Part shown: piece after piece, positions 15,608 to 24,177 of the stretch
Layout of the letters: every line of letters begins with the position of its first letter
Position numbering within the stretch: the stretch's first letter is position 1
NCBI GenBank assembly: GCA_902764705.1
Contig: CACWWZ010000004.1
Location: 1 to 64,000 of the forward strand
From: an uncultured Prevotellaceae bacterium
Lineage (GTDB): Bacteria > Bacteroidota > Bacteroidia > Bacteroidales > Bacteroidaceae
Length of the DNA: 64,000 nucleotides
Direction: 5' to 3'
The notes under the pieces: model-generated
What the model was told of the DNA's origin: nothing
Seen by the model: the letters and a program-made list of their open reading frames with translations, nothing else
Database searches by the model: none
Translations under genes and position numbers: made by a program

Positions 15608-16797
15608 GGCAGTTTAAAATTAGCGCCCGATTTCTTTGTGGGGGCAGTTCCAAACAATTTTTCCTTTGAAATAGGCGGAATATATAAATATACATCAGCT
15701 TGCAACTTAGGGGTTGTTTCCTGAATCTGCTCTTTTGCCATACGTATACTAAACAAATGGTTATAACCATTAGCAAGATTGCTTGCAAACATCACTCCCC
15801 GGATTATTTCCTTTCGGGTGCCATCGCAAGCGAAATAGAAACTGCATCCCTGCTGTCGGCAATACGCCTTCAGCCGACTTAATGGCATCGTAATCGACTG
15901 ACGGTGATAGTCGCTAAGATGGAAATCCAGTTCTATCGTAACATCAGGTACAGCACTATTGTCACACATCATGTAGTTGCTCATTGTCTCTGCAGGATAA
16001 TCCATCTCGTTGACGACCACTGGTTGTACAGCCTCGATATTGAGCGTGTAAGACTTCCCTCTAATAATCGTATCGGTCTGTTCGTAAATAGTCGTTAACT
16101 TATAGTAAACATTCTGATTCAACAAGTCTATAAGATATGACTTCCCCGGTATAACAAAAAGCCCTTCAGTTCCATAGATGCTCAAATCTTTTTCCCGAAC
16201 ATCCATAGCTGCCGGTCTTATCGTACTATCTATTCTCTCCGACAATTCCCTAACAAATTTCTGCTCCATGTTGCGACGTGTATCGTTATTCAGCAGTTCA
16301 TATTCTATGGGAATACCTACAACGGCCAAATCTTTCTCGTCTTTTTTCCATGTTACAACATATAGTTTGTCCTCGCGGTTTTCTATGGAGCAGGCACACT
16401 CGCCCAATTTCTCGCGGTACAGTGTTTCCCAGTTGCCTAGCTTAAAAATGACCTTTGACAAATTCAACTGGTTCTCTTCTAACTTATATTTCTTGTTCAG
16501 AGCAACATACTCCAAAAAATCATATACTGGGGAAGGCTGCAAAAGACGCATTCTTTCGTCAAACAAAGGTATTCCTATATGCTCCACCACGCCCATGGGA
16601 TCCGTACGTAAGCAAACCTGTCGTCCGTCTTTTGACATCAGTTTATACGTCTGTTCAGGCATTAATGAATCTATTGGAAACTGTAGGTTTAATATCTGGA
16701 CAGCCTTTTTTAGTCTCTCAGCTTTGTAATTCTGAGCTGAGAGACAGAGACTAGTTAGAAATATAACTGAACAATATGTTAACCGCGAGAATATCAT
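15604..16797 (-). CDS. Exported protein of unknown function (second gene of the envelope operon)
   Basis: 397 residues with a signal peptide (about 1-21, ending CLSAQ). The mature part mixes strands and helices with no recognised motif; its two close Cys (GECAC near 135) could form a disulfide in the periplasm. It sits 2 nt after the beta-propeller lipoprotein gene and overlaps the next gene by 4 nt, so it is embedded in a tightly packed operon. Function unknown. Confidence 0.6.
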   Translation of the reverse strand: MIFSRLTYCSVIFLTSLCLSAQNYKAERLKKAVQILNLQFPIDSLMPEQTYKLMSKDGRQVCLRTDPMGVVEHIGIPLFDERMRLLQPSPVYDFLEYVALNKKYKLEENQLNLSKVIFKLGNWETLYREKLGECACSIENREDKLYVVTWKKDEKDLAVVGIPIEYELLNNDTRRNMEQKFVRELSERIDSTIRPAAMDVREKDLSIYGTEGLFVIPGKSYLIDLLNQNVYYKLTTIYEQTDTIIRGKSYTLNIEAVQPVVVNEMDYPAETMSNYMMCDNSAVPDVTIELDFHLSDYHRQSITMPLSRLKAYCRQQGCSFYFACDGTRKEIIRGVMFASNLANGYNHLFSIRMAKEQIQETTPKLQADVYLYIPPISKEKLFGTAPTKKSGANFKLP

Positions 16798-16799
16798 TG

Positions 16800-17987
16800 T
16801 TATGGAGCAGATACCTTCAGTTTCATACCTGGGGTTATTGTCATTGTTTTCAGCTCATTCCATTTCACTACATCACGGACGGTAATGCCATAACGACGGG
16901 CAATATCGGTAATGGTTTCACCTTCTGCTACCGTATGGTATGTTCCACGATAGGTGTTTACAGTACCTTGCGTCGGAGTAGGAGCAGGATTAGGAGCAGG
17001 AGCCGGGTTAACCTGGGGAGCATACGTCTGGGTATAACTGGCATTGCCATAACGGAATCGCCAAATCTGGTAATGTCCGACTCGGCCACCACGATCGGAT
17101 GAGAAATAGATATTTCCGTCATTTGCCCAATAGGGCTCTCCATCGTATGATTTGTTTACAGTCAATTGGGTGAGATTGTTGCCATTGCGATCGACCACAT
17201 AGAGATCTGCATCTTTTTTTCCCTTTTTAGAGCAAACAAAAACAATATTGCGATTGTCTGGACTGAATCTGGGATTATCGACAAGGCCCATTTTTGCGTC
17301 TGTAAGCTGCACTTGGTTTGTTCCATCTTTTTTCATCGTCCATATACTGGTACTCGTTCCGTCAGCAGCATATCTGATAAAGGTTATTTCCGTTCCGTCT
17401 GTCGAGAATGAGGGCATACGGCCTAAACAAAGCATTGTATTCTCACCAGTCTGAAGATTCTTAATCCATATTTCACAATCTTTCAAATTGTTACTATATG
17501 AAGAGAATTTTTGGTAGACAACAGCTTTGCCATCTCTGCTAATACATGGGAAATACTCAGTTGCATCAGGGGTGTTAGTAACCTGCGTCAGCGCATTACC
17601 TTGTGATGCATCCATCATATAGATGTCAGATGAGAAAGCACCTTCCTGTTTGCCAGAAAACACTAATTTATCAGTAGCCGCACAAAAGGAGGGATGCCTG
17701 TTGTCGTTTTTGCCTGCCGTTTTCTGAATGACAGAACCAGAAGTGGGTATGTCTCTTTTGTATATATTGCGGCTAATTCCTCTCTTATCTCGTACCGAGA
17801 AGAAAAGATTACGACCATTGTCACCACCATAAGGATATTCGCAGATATCCTCCATATCGGTAATCTTGGTTAGTGAGGTTAAATTCTCACCGGGTGCATA
17901 CATGTCCCACCCTTTGGGACTACAACTATCGGTTAAAAATGCGACCATTATCAATGACGCAGAGATTAATAATTTTGTTTTGTCCAT
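16800..17987 (-). CDS. Lipoprotein with TolB-like beta-propeller and C-terminal LysM
   Basis: 395 residues, first gene of the leftward operon. The signal peptide ends in a lipobox-like LTDSC (Cys22). Residues about 35-320 form PD40/TolB-like propeller blades (FSGKQEGAFSSDIYMMD, FSPDNRNIVFVCSKKGKKDADLYVVD, GNIYFSSDRGG). After a Pro/Ala-rich linker (about 325-345) comes a LysM module (YHTVAEGETITDIARRYGIT..) that binds peptidoglycan. A lipid anchor, propeller and peptidoglycan-binding end recall the role, not the sequence, of T9SS PorE, which links an outer-membrane complex to the cell wall. That parallel is inference. The promoter at 18080-18111 drives it. Confidence 0.75.
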   Translation of the reverse strand: MDKTKLLISASLIMVAFLTDSCSPKGWDMYAPGENLTSLTKITDMEDICEYPYGGDNGRNLFFSVRDKRGISRNIYKRDIPTSGSVIQKTAGKNDNRHPSFCAATDKLVFSGKQEGAFSSDIYMMDASQGNALTQVTNTPDATEYFPCISRDGKAVVYQKFSSYSNNLKDCEIWIKNLQTGENTMLCLGRMPSFSTDGTEITFIRYAADGTSTSIWTMKKDGTNQVQLTDAKMGLVDNPRFSPDNRNIVFVCSKKGKKDADLYVVDRNGNNLTQLTVNKSYDGEPYWANDGNIYFSSDRGGRVGHYQIWRFRYGNASYTQTYAPQVNPAPAPNPAPTPTQGTVNTYRGTYHTVAEGETITDIARRYGITVRDVVKWNELKTMTITPGMKLKVSAP

Positions 17988-18079
17988 AATAATATATATT
18001 TATAGTTATACTTTTAGGTAATATCATCTCACGTTACATCTGTCCGCTCGGCAGTTCGTTGAGCTAGTGTTGTCGGGGA

Positions 18080-18111
18080 CAAAGTTAATGAATTTTAATG
18101 TACCTTCCAAA
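18080..18111 (-). promoter_or_regulatory. Promoter of the six-gene envelope operon
   Basis: On the minus strand TTTG (18111-18108), 20 nt, TAACTTTG (18087-18080). This gives a leader of roughly 85 nt before the ATG at 17987. Confidence 0.7.
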
Positions 18112-18257
18112 CGGCAAAATTAACACAATTCAATCAAATAAACTAAAACGTCGACAAAAGGATGAATAATTGGTTTAAAAGGACGATTATTTTTATTTAC
18201 CAAAAATCTATCTTTCTCTTTTTTTCATAAAGACAAGGCTCATTGGTGGTTTTTTTG

Positions 18258-18265
18258 TAAATTTG
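18258..18265 (+). promoter_or_regulatory. -7 box of the kinase/regulator operon
   Basis: TAAATTTG, 17 nt before the kinase ATG. No clear TTTG at 19-20 nt. With the operon promoter at 18080-18111 it makes a divergent control region of about 295 bp, which would hold any LytTR sites; none could be assigned by eye. Confidence 0.5.
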
Positions 18266-18282
18266 CAGCATCATTTTCCAAT

Positions 18283-20316
18283 ATGAAAGATATAAGGCTC
18301 ATACTAATTCTGTTCATTCTTGTCGGGATAGGGGCATGTCAGGCACCTTCACGGCAGCGATTGGCCGCAGACATCAAATACGCAGAGGACTCGCTGAGGG
18401 TAGGTAAGACGGAGGCTGTGAAACGTATGGTGAGCCAACATCTGGTCGAGGCTAACGACAGTGACACTTATTACGCATGGCTCACCATATTGAACAGAGT
18501 GTGGTATGCAGAAATGAATGCAGACTCGATGGAATCAACGAGCCAACGCATATATAACTACCTGTCACGGTATCAGCAATCTCCCAACATCGTACGTAGT
18601 CAGATTGAGGCTGAGTGGTACAAAGCCCGTGGCGTCTATTATAGCGCTATGTTGGGTAAGCCCGATTCTGCTATTGTATATACCCAAAAGGCGCTTCAGA
18701 TAGCTGATAGTATCGACAGCCCCAAAGACTTCCGGCTGATAGCATTGACAAATCTGGCTTTCTATTATAAGCAGCTAGGGCAATACGACAAAAGTGTCGA
18801 CGAATATATGCAAGCGATGCAACTTGCTGATTCAATGGAGGATTCAGATGTCACCAAACCGATTCTCCTGCTGGGCATCAGTAGCGTATACACTTCAATG
18901 GGTGATTACGAACGGAGCGAATACTGGTGGGATCAGACAAGGCTGTTGTTGCCAAACATGTCGAAGTCCGACCAGTTTATTTACTATAATGACAGGGGCA
19001 ACGACTATTATTTCCAGCAAGCATACGAAAAGGCACGCGAATGTTTTGTCAAAGCAGCCTCGCTCGTAAAAGGCGACAAAAACAAGGAGTGGGATTACTA
19101 CACGTCGCTGACCAATCTGGGCGAGGCATATATTTGTCTAGGCAAAGCTGACTCCGCCAAAATCATGCTTCAGAAAGCTGACTCATTCTTTCGTAAAGTG
19201 GATTACCCCATATTACTTTATTATATTGAGACTTTTAACATCAAGCTGGAAATGCTTCAGGGGCATACCGCCCAGGCTTTGAACATGCTGTCTCGTGCGG
19301 AAGCCCCCGCCACGCTAAACCAACAGGGGGAGGCCATTCCCTCCGCCAAGGCTCAACGGCTGAAAGTCAAAGAGCAACTGATGACGCTTATTGGTAATTA
19401 TCGGGAAGCTTATGAAACACACAGGCAAATGCAGGCCATCAGTGACTCCTTGAAGTCGTTGAATAACAGCATGCAGCTCAGTACCAGACTGTCAGAATAC
19501 GAACACGACAAGCTGTTGTTGGAGCAGCAGCATTCATTGGAGAAGGCCCGCACCGACAGGCTTCTGGCTTGGGGGCTATTTTTGCTCATGGTGCTGGTTG
19601 CCATCGTGCTAGCGAGTTTCTTCCTGCTGTATCGACGCCGTCAGCGTTTCAACAACCTGAAGGCACGCCAACAAATCATCTTGATGCGCATGGAGAACAC
19701 CCGCAACAGGATTACCCCGCATTTCATATACAATGCCCTGAATCATGAGGTCTTGGCACAAATGGAAGGTCGAGAGGTCGACCTGAATTCGTTGACCCAG
19801 CTTCTGAGGCGTGGCGTAGAACAAGCGGGCATATTACAGACGACACTTGGTGAGGAGTTGTCGTTTGTGGACTATTATGTGAATATAGAAGGACGGCAGA
19901 TGGGGCCGGATTTCCGATATAGCAGGGAAGTCGCAGACAACGTTGATACCAATGCGGTCTGTCTGCCTTCCATGATTGTACAGATTTTTGCTGAGAATGC
20001 CTTGAAACACGGCCTGCGTCCCATGAAGGCAGAAGAGGGACGCCAACGTAAACTAACCGTTAGGGTCAGTCGCAAACAGCAAGCTACTTTGGTGGAAGTC
20101 ATTGACAACGGGAAAGGACTTCAAACTCAAGCCATAGGCCGTAGTCAAACAGGAATGCAAGTCGTAAGACAGACCATACAATTGCTGAACGACAACAACG
20201 TCAACATAATCACTTTTGGAATAGGGAACTATGAACATGAGGGTGAAAACGGATGCCGTTCGTGGATTCTGCTACCCGACGAGTACGACTATACAATCAC
20301 TAATCAGAGATCATAA
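18283..20316 (+). CDS. TPR sensor histidine kinase of the LytS/YehU type, probable lipoprotein
   Basis: 677 residues. The N-terminus has a hydrophobic segment ending in a lipobox-like VGIGAC (Cys19). Residues about 60-400 are TPR-like helical repeats (ALTNLAFYYKQLGQYDKSVDEY), presumably periplasmic. A membrane helix lies at about 426-448, followed by basic residues. The kinase has the phospho-acceptor motif RITPHFIYNALN (His480), the N box IFAENALKHG and the ATP-lid DNGKGL. Lipidation plus an internal membrane helix would tether the sensor at both ends, which is unusual. It is paired with the LytTR regulator 11 nt downstream and divergent from the envelope operon, a likely target. Confidence 0.8.
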   Translation: MKDIRLILILFILVGIGACQAPSRQRLAADIKYAEDSLRVGKTEAVKRMVSQHLVEANDSDTYYAWLTILNRVWYAEMNADSMESTSQRIYNYLSRYQQSPNIVRSQIEAEWYKARGVYYSAMLGKPDSAIVYTQKALQIADSIDSPKDFRLIALTNLAFYYKQLGQYDKSVDEYMQAMQLADSMEDSDVTKPILLLGISSVYTSMGDYERSEYWWDQTRLLLPNMSKSDQFIYYNDRGNDYYFQQAYEKARECFVKAASLVKGDKNKEWDYYTSLTNLGEAYICLGKADSAKIMLQKADSFFRKVDYPILLYYIETFNIKLEMLQGHTAQALNMLSRAEAPATLNQQGEAIPSAKAQRLKVKEQLMTLIGNYREAYETHRQMQAISDSLKSLNNSMQLSTRLSEYEHDKLLLEQQHSLEKARTDRLLAWGLFLLMVLVAIVLASFFLLYRRRQRFNNLKARQQIILMRMENTRNRITPHFIYNALNHEVLAQMEGREVDLNSLTQLLRRGVEQAGILQTTLGEELSFVDYYVNIEGRQMGPDFRYSREVADNVDTNAVCLPSMIVQIFAENALKHGLRPMKAEEGRQRKLTVRVSRKQQATLVEVIDNGKGLQTQAIGRSQTGMQVVRQTIQLLNDNNVNIITFGIGNYEHEGENGCRSWILLPDEYDYTITNQRS

Positions 20317-20327
20317 CATTATTATTT

Positions 20328-21083
20328 ATGAACAAACAACAATTAATCAGCATTTTTATCGTAGATGACAACATAGAAGCCGTAAAGGTATTACAGCACA
20401 TGCTGGAGAGGAATTTTTCCGTCAATATCGTCGGAACTGCCAGCGATGCAGAGACGGCGGCCCAATTAATCATCCAAACCGAACCGGATATTATCTTTCT
20501 GGACGTAGAACTGCCGACTATGTCAGGACTGGACTTCTGTACACTCATCAGAAACGATATCAAGCCAGACACGAAAATAGTGTTCTATACAGGCCACGAC
20601 AAATACATGCTTGATGCCATCCGCAGGAAAGCTTTCGACTACTTGCTGAAACCTCCCACGGAGCAGGACCTGAGCCTTATCATGGCGCGGTATTACGAAA
20701 ACAAGTTGACCGACATTCCCGGAAATGTCTCTTCCAAAGACCATCTGCCTATCATTCTTGTAGTTAACGCCCTGAACGAACACCTGACACTACAGCTCTC
20801 GGATATTGCTTTCTTCCGCTTCAACCAAGAGCGAAAACTATGGGAAATTACCTGCACCAACAATGAGGTGTACACCCTGCGTCACCGCACGACAGCCAAC
20901 GTTATCCTGAATTATTCGTCAGACTTCGTACAAATCCATAAGCGTTATATCGTCAATGTTAACCAAATCAAGATGATACAAGATTCTATATGTATTCTCT
21001 ATGAGCCTATGGAACAAATCAGGGAATTGAAAATCAGCAAAAATTTCCGCCAGTCATTCATGAACACCTTTTATTCCATGTAA
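20328..21083 (+). CDS. LytTR-family response regulator
   Basis: 251 residues. The receiver domain (about 8-125) has the acidic pocket DDN, the phospho-acceptor in IIFLDVELPTMSG (Asp59), and the late Lys in YLLKPP. The C-terminal LytTR DNA-binding domain (about 145-250) shows YTLRHRTTANVIL and FVQIHKRYIVNVNQIKMI. It is the cognate regulator of the upstream kinase (11-nt gap). LytTR proteins bind paired direct repeats; the 18.0-18.28 kb divergent region is the obvious candidate target. The gene ends in the hairpin at 21105-21129, which also holds the -33 box of the thiamin operon. Confidence 0.85.
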   Translation: MNKQQLISIFIVDDNIEAVKVLQHMLERNFSVNIVGTASDAETAAQLIIQTEPDIIFLDVELPTMSGLDFCTLIRNDIKPDTKIVFYTGHDKYMLDAIRRKAFDYLLKPPTEQDLSLIMARYYENKLTDIPGNVSSKDHLPIILVVNALNEHLTLQLSDIAFFRFNQERKLWEITCTNNEVYTLRHRTTANVILNYSSDFVQIHKRYIVNVNQIKMIQDSICILYEPMEQIRELKISKNFRQSFMNTFYSM

Positions 21084-21104
21084 ATATAGTTAGTAAGTAA
21101 AAAA

Positions 21105-21129
21105 TCGGACTGATATTTTGTCAGTCCGA
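21105..21129 (+). terminator. Terminator of the kinase/regulator operon
   Basis: TCGGACTGA-tattttg-TCAGTCCGA is a 9-bp stem flanked by an A run upstream and a T-rich tract (ATTTTATT) downstream. The last four loop bases (21117-21120) are the TTTG of the following promoter. Confidence 0.75.
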
Positions 21130-21147
21130 ATTTTATTACTACCTTTG
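21117..21147 (+). promoter_or_regulatory. Promoter of the thiamin salvage operon
   Basis: TTTG (21117-21120), 19 nt, TACCTTTG (21140-21147): a perfect consensus. The -33 box is in the loop of the preceding terminator. Transcription starts just before the riboswitch. Confidence 0.8.
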
Positions 21148-21153
21148 CAGGCG

Positions 21154-21235
21154 AATTCAAGGGGTGCTCACGGGTGTGGGCTGAGATGATACCCTTCAGA
21201 ACCTGATTCGGATAATGCCGACGTAGGGATGAATA
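21154..21235 (+). ncRNA. TPP (THI-box) riboswitch
   Basis: The conserved TPP aptamer blocks are present in order: GGGGTGC, GGCTGAGATGATACCC, GAACCTGAT, GGATAATGCCGACGTAGGGA. P1 is formed by ATTCA (21155-21159) and TGAAT (21230-21234). Some 50 nt then precede the receptor ATG, including the small hairpin AGAG-tag-CTCT near the C-rich CTTCCCCC. Control is probably at translation initiation or early termination. It represses the operon when thiamin pyrophosphate is plentiful. Confidence 0.95.
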
Positions 21236-21286
21236 GAGTAGCTCTTCCCCCTTATTTTAGAGTATTAATAAATAAGGTAAAAAGAA

Positions 21287-23572
21287 ATGGAAACGAAAAG
21301 GAAAGTGATGATTTTGGCCTTGCTGGCAGTAACGGCAATGGCGGGTGCTCAGAACACGAAAGCGCTGTACGACTCGACGCAGGTGGAACAGTTGCAGGAA
21401 GTGCAGGTTGTAGGAATACGAGCCACCCGCAAGACACCGGTAGCATTCACAGACATGAACAAGGAACAGCTGAAAGCCGTGAACTTCGGGCAGGACGTGC
21501 CTTATCTGCTGTCGCTGACACCCTCGGTGACGATGACCTCGGATGCTGGTAACGGCATTGGCTACACCTCGTTGCGCGTTCGTGGTACAGACCCTTCGCG
21601 CATCAACATCACAGCCAACGGCATTCCCATGAACGACGCTGAGAGCGCCCAGCTCTACTGGGTCAACATGGGTGACTTTGCCAGTAGCGTGCAGTCGATG
21701 CAGATTCAGCGCGGTGTGGGTACATCGACTAACGGTGCTGGTGCGTTTGGTGCTACGCTGAACATGCAGACGGAGAATATCGGTGTAGAACCATTCATCG
21801 GCCTGGACCTGAGCGGAGGCAGTTATTACAGCCATAAGGAAACATTGCGCTTTGGTACAGGACTGATTGGTGAGCACTGGGGCATACAGGGTCGTCTGTC
21901 GAACATCGGCTCGAAGGGTTATCTGGACCGTGCCTCGACCAAGTTGAACTCCTACTTCCTGCAGGCAGGCTACTTTGGCGAGAACACGATGGTAAAGTTC
22001 ATCACCTTTAATGGTGTGGAAGAGACTTACCATGCGTGGAACTACACGTCGAAATATGAGCAGAGCCTCTATGGACGCACGTACAACTCGTGCGGCGAGT
22101 ATTACGATGCAGAGGGAAACACGCGCTATTACGACAACCAGACGGACAATTACCATCAACAGAACTACCAGCTGATATGGAACCAGCGACTGACGCAGGA
22201 GCTGAACCTCAACGCCGCCCTGCACTACACCCGCGGCGACGGCTACTACGAGGAATACAAGCGCAAGCGCACGCTGTTTGAATACGACTTGGACAACCAG
22301 ATGACCTGGGCCAAGAGCGACCTGGTGCGCCAGAAGAAGATGGCCAACGACTTCTATGGTGCGGTGGCTTCGCTGGTTTACAACAACCGACAGAACCTGC
22401 AGGCAGTCCTGGGAGGGGGATGGAACAAATATGACGGCGACCACTACGGACTGGTAACATGGGTAAAGAGTCCTGTGGACCCCCTGATGCCTGACCACCA
22501 ATACTATGGCGACAATACGAAGAAAACCGACTTCAATGTCTATGGAAAGGTTAATTATGAATTCGTTCCGGGACTGAACGCCTACGTTGACATGCAATAT
22601 CGCCATGTGGGTCTGAAGATGACTGGTCCTACCGATGAAATCGACTGGAAGGTCAATAAGCGCATCGTCTATGACATGAAAGAGTCATACGACTTCTTCA
22701 ACCCGAAGTTTGGTTTGAACTACGACATCACAACGAACCACAAGGTATTCGTGTCGTATGCCATTGCCCACAAGGAACCTACGCGCAACAACTTCCAGAA
22801 TAGTCTGAATGCCGAGTTGGAGATGCCCAAGGCCGAGCGGTTGAACGACCTGGAAGTGGGTTACAAATACCAGAGCAAGGTGTTCACTGCCGGTGCCAAC
22901 CTCTACTGGATGGATTACAAGGACCAGTTTGTATTGACCGGTGAAATCGACCAAATTGGCGAAGCCATCACACGCAACATGCCTAAGAGCTATCGTCTGG
23001 GTATCGAACTAGAGGCTGCTGTCAAACCTGTCGACTGGTTCCGCTGGGATATAAATGCTACCTGGTCAAAGAATCGTGTGAAAGGTATCACAGTACAGCT
23101 GGCTGATGGCAGTGTGGCTGACCTTGGCGACCAGCCCCTGGCTTTCTCGCCCGACTGGATAGCCAACAACATCTTCACCTTTACCTACAAAGGACTCAAA
23201 GCCAGCCTACAGAGCCAGTATGTCAGCGAACAGTATCTGACGAACACTGGCTTCAAGAGCTACCAGACGCTGGACGACAACGGAAAGAATACTGATGTGA
23301 GCATGATGCTCGACGGACATTTTACAACCAACATCGACCTGTCATATAACTTCAAACTGCCTAAACTGGGACTGAAGGATGTCACAGTAGGTGTAACGCT
23401 CTACAATATCTTCTCTGCAGAGTACGACAACAACGGATGGGCGGCCCCTTGCTACGACAAGGTGGACGGCAAGGTGGTTGCCACTGGCTGGGATACCTCC
23501 GACCAGTATGAGGCTGGCTTTGCACCCTCGGCTCCCTTTAACATGATGGCGCACCTGTCGGTGAATTTCTAG
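21287..23572 (+). CDS. TonB-dependent outer-membrane receptor for thiamin
   Basis: 761 residues. After a signal peptide (about 1-20, ending AMAGAQ) come a TonB-box/plug region (LQEVQVVGIRATRKTPVAF, SLRVRGTDPSRINITANGIP) and a 22-stranded barrel ending in FNMMAHLSVNF. The plug lacks a recognisable carboxypeptidase-regulatory-like extension. Placed directly behind a TPP riboswitch and before pnuT and a thiamin pyrophosphokinase, it matches the Bacteroidetes outer-membrane thiamin transporter (OMT_thi) described from comparative genomics. It would import thiamin or its phosphates using TonB energy. Specificity rests on context rather than on the barrel sequence. Confidence 0.9.
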   Translation: METKRKVMILALLAVTAMAGAQNTKALYDSTQVEQLQEVQVVGIRATRKTPVAFTDMNKEQLKAVNFGQDVPYLLSLTPSVTMTSDAGNGIGYTSLRVRGTDPSRINITANGIPMNDAESAQLYWVNMGDFASSVQSMQIQRGVGTSTNGAGAFGATLNMQTENIGVEPFIGLDLSGGSYYSHKETLRFGTGLIGEHWGIQGRLSNIGSKGYLDRASTKLNSYFLQAGYFGENTMVKFITFNGVEETYHAWNYTSKYEQSLYGRTYNSCGEYYDAEGNTRYYDNQTDNYHQQNYQLIWNQRLTQELNLNAALHYTRGDGYYEEYKRKRTLFEYDLDNQMTWAKSDLVRQKKMANDFYGAVASLVYNNRQNLQAVLGGGWNKYDGDHYGLVTWVKSPVDPLMPDHQYYGDNTKKTDFNVYGKVNYEFVPGLNAYVDMQYRHVGLKMTGPTDEIDWKVNKRIVYDMKESYDFFNPKFGLNYDITTNHKVFVSYAIAHKEPTRNNFQNSLNAELEMPKAERLNDLEVGYKYQSKVFTAGANLYWMDYKDQFVLTGEIDQIGEAITRNMPKSYRLGIELEAAVKPVDWFRWDINATWSKNRVKGITVQLADGSVADLGDQPLAFSPDWIANNIFTFTYKGLKASLQSQYVSEQYLTNTGFKSYQTLDDNGKNTDVSMMLDGHFTTNIDLSYNFKLPKLGLKDVTVGVTLYNIFSAEYDNNGWAAPCYDKVDGKVVATGWDTSDQYEAGFAPSAPFNMMAHLSVNF

Positions 23573-23589
23573 TTGAGAGTTTAGAGTTG

Positions 23590-24177
23590 ATGACGCTGGA
23601 CTGGCTTGACATATTGACCACGATACTCGGCCTGATTTATATCTGGCTGGAGTATCGTGCGCATATTGCCCTCTGGGTAATAGGCATCGTCATGCCTGCA
23701 CTCGACATCTACCTGTACTGGAGTCACGGGTTGTATGGTGATGCAGGTATGGCGTGCTACTATACCCTTGCGGCCTTCTACGGACTCTACATATGGAAAT
23801 TCAAGAAGACCAGGAAGAAGAAAGAGTCGCTGCCTATCATCTTCATGCCACGCGACCAATATCTGCCAGCTCTGCTGTTCTTTCTAGTATCATGGGGAGT
23901 TATCTACTATATTCTCATTACATGGACCAACTCTACAGTCCCCCTGTTCGACTCGTTTACCAACGCCATGTCGTTTGTGGGTCTATGGGCACTGGCACGT
24001 AAGTATGTGGAGCAGTGGATATTCTGGATCATCGTCGACGTCGTCTGCACCTTTCTCTATATACAAAAAGGCATTCCTTTCAAAGCCATGCTCTATGGAC
24101 TCTATGTCGTTATTGCCATTGCCGGCTACAGGAAGTGGAAGAGCGTAGCAAAAACTATTAAAAGAGACCAGAAATGA
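23590..24177 (+). CDS. pnuT: PnuT-type inner-membrane thiamin transporter
   Basis: 195 residues with about seven hydrophobic segments, matching the PnuC/PnuT family (WxEYRAHIALWVIGIVMPALDIY, YYTLAAFYGLYIWKF, FVGLWALARKYVEQWIFWIIVD). PnuC proteins transport nicotinamide riboside by facilitated diffusion with trapping by phosphorylation; PnuT is the thiamin version. The next gene is the pyrophosphokinase that would trap thiamin, and the two overlap by 4 nt. An upstream in-frame TTG is less likely than this ATG, which lies 17 nt after the receptor's stop. Confidence 0.9.
   Translation: MTLDWLDILTTILGLIYIWLEYRAHIALWVIGIVMPALDIYLYWSHGLYGDAGMACYYTLAAFYGLYIWKFKKTRKKKESLPIIFMPRDQYLPALLFFLVSWGVIYYILITWTNSTVPLFDSFTNAMSFVGLWALARKYVEQWIFWIIVDVVCTFLYIQKGIPFKAMLYGLYVVIAIAGYRKWKSVAKTIKRDQK

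Noticed and set aside
18283-21083. PorX/PorY two-component system of T9SS
   Set aside because: The regulator has a LytTR DNA-binding domain, not the PglZ-like output domain of PorX, and the kinase is of the LytS/TPR type.
21257-22606. 449-residue minus-strand ORF across the thiamin receptor
   Set aside because: Antisense to a clear TonB receptor gene, with no motif or promoter.
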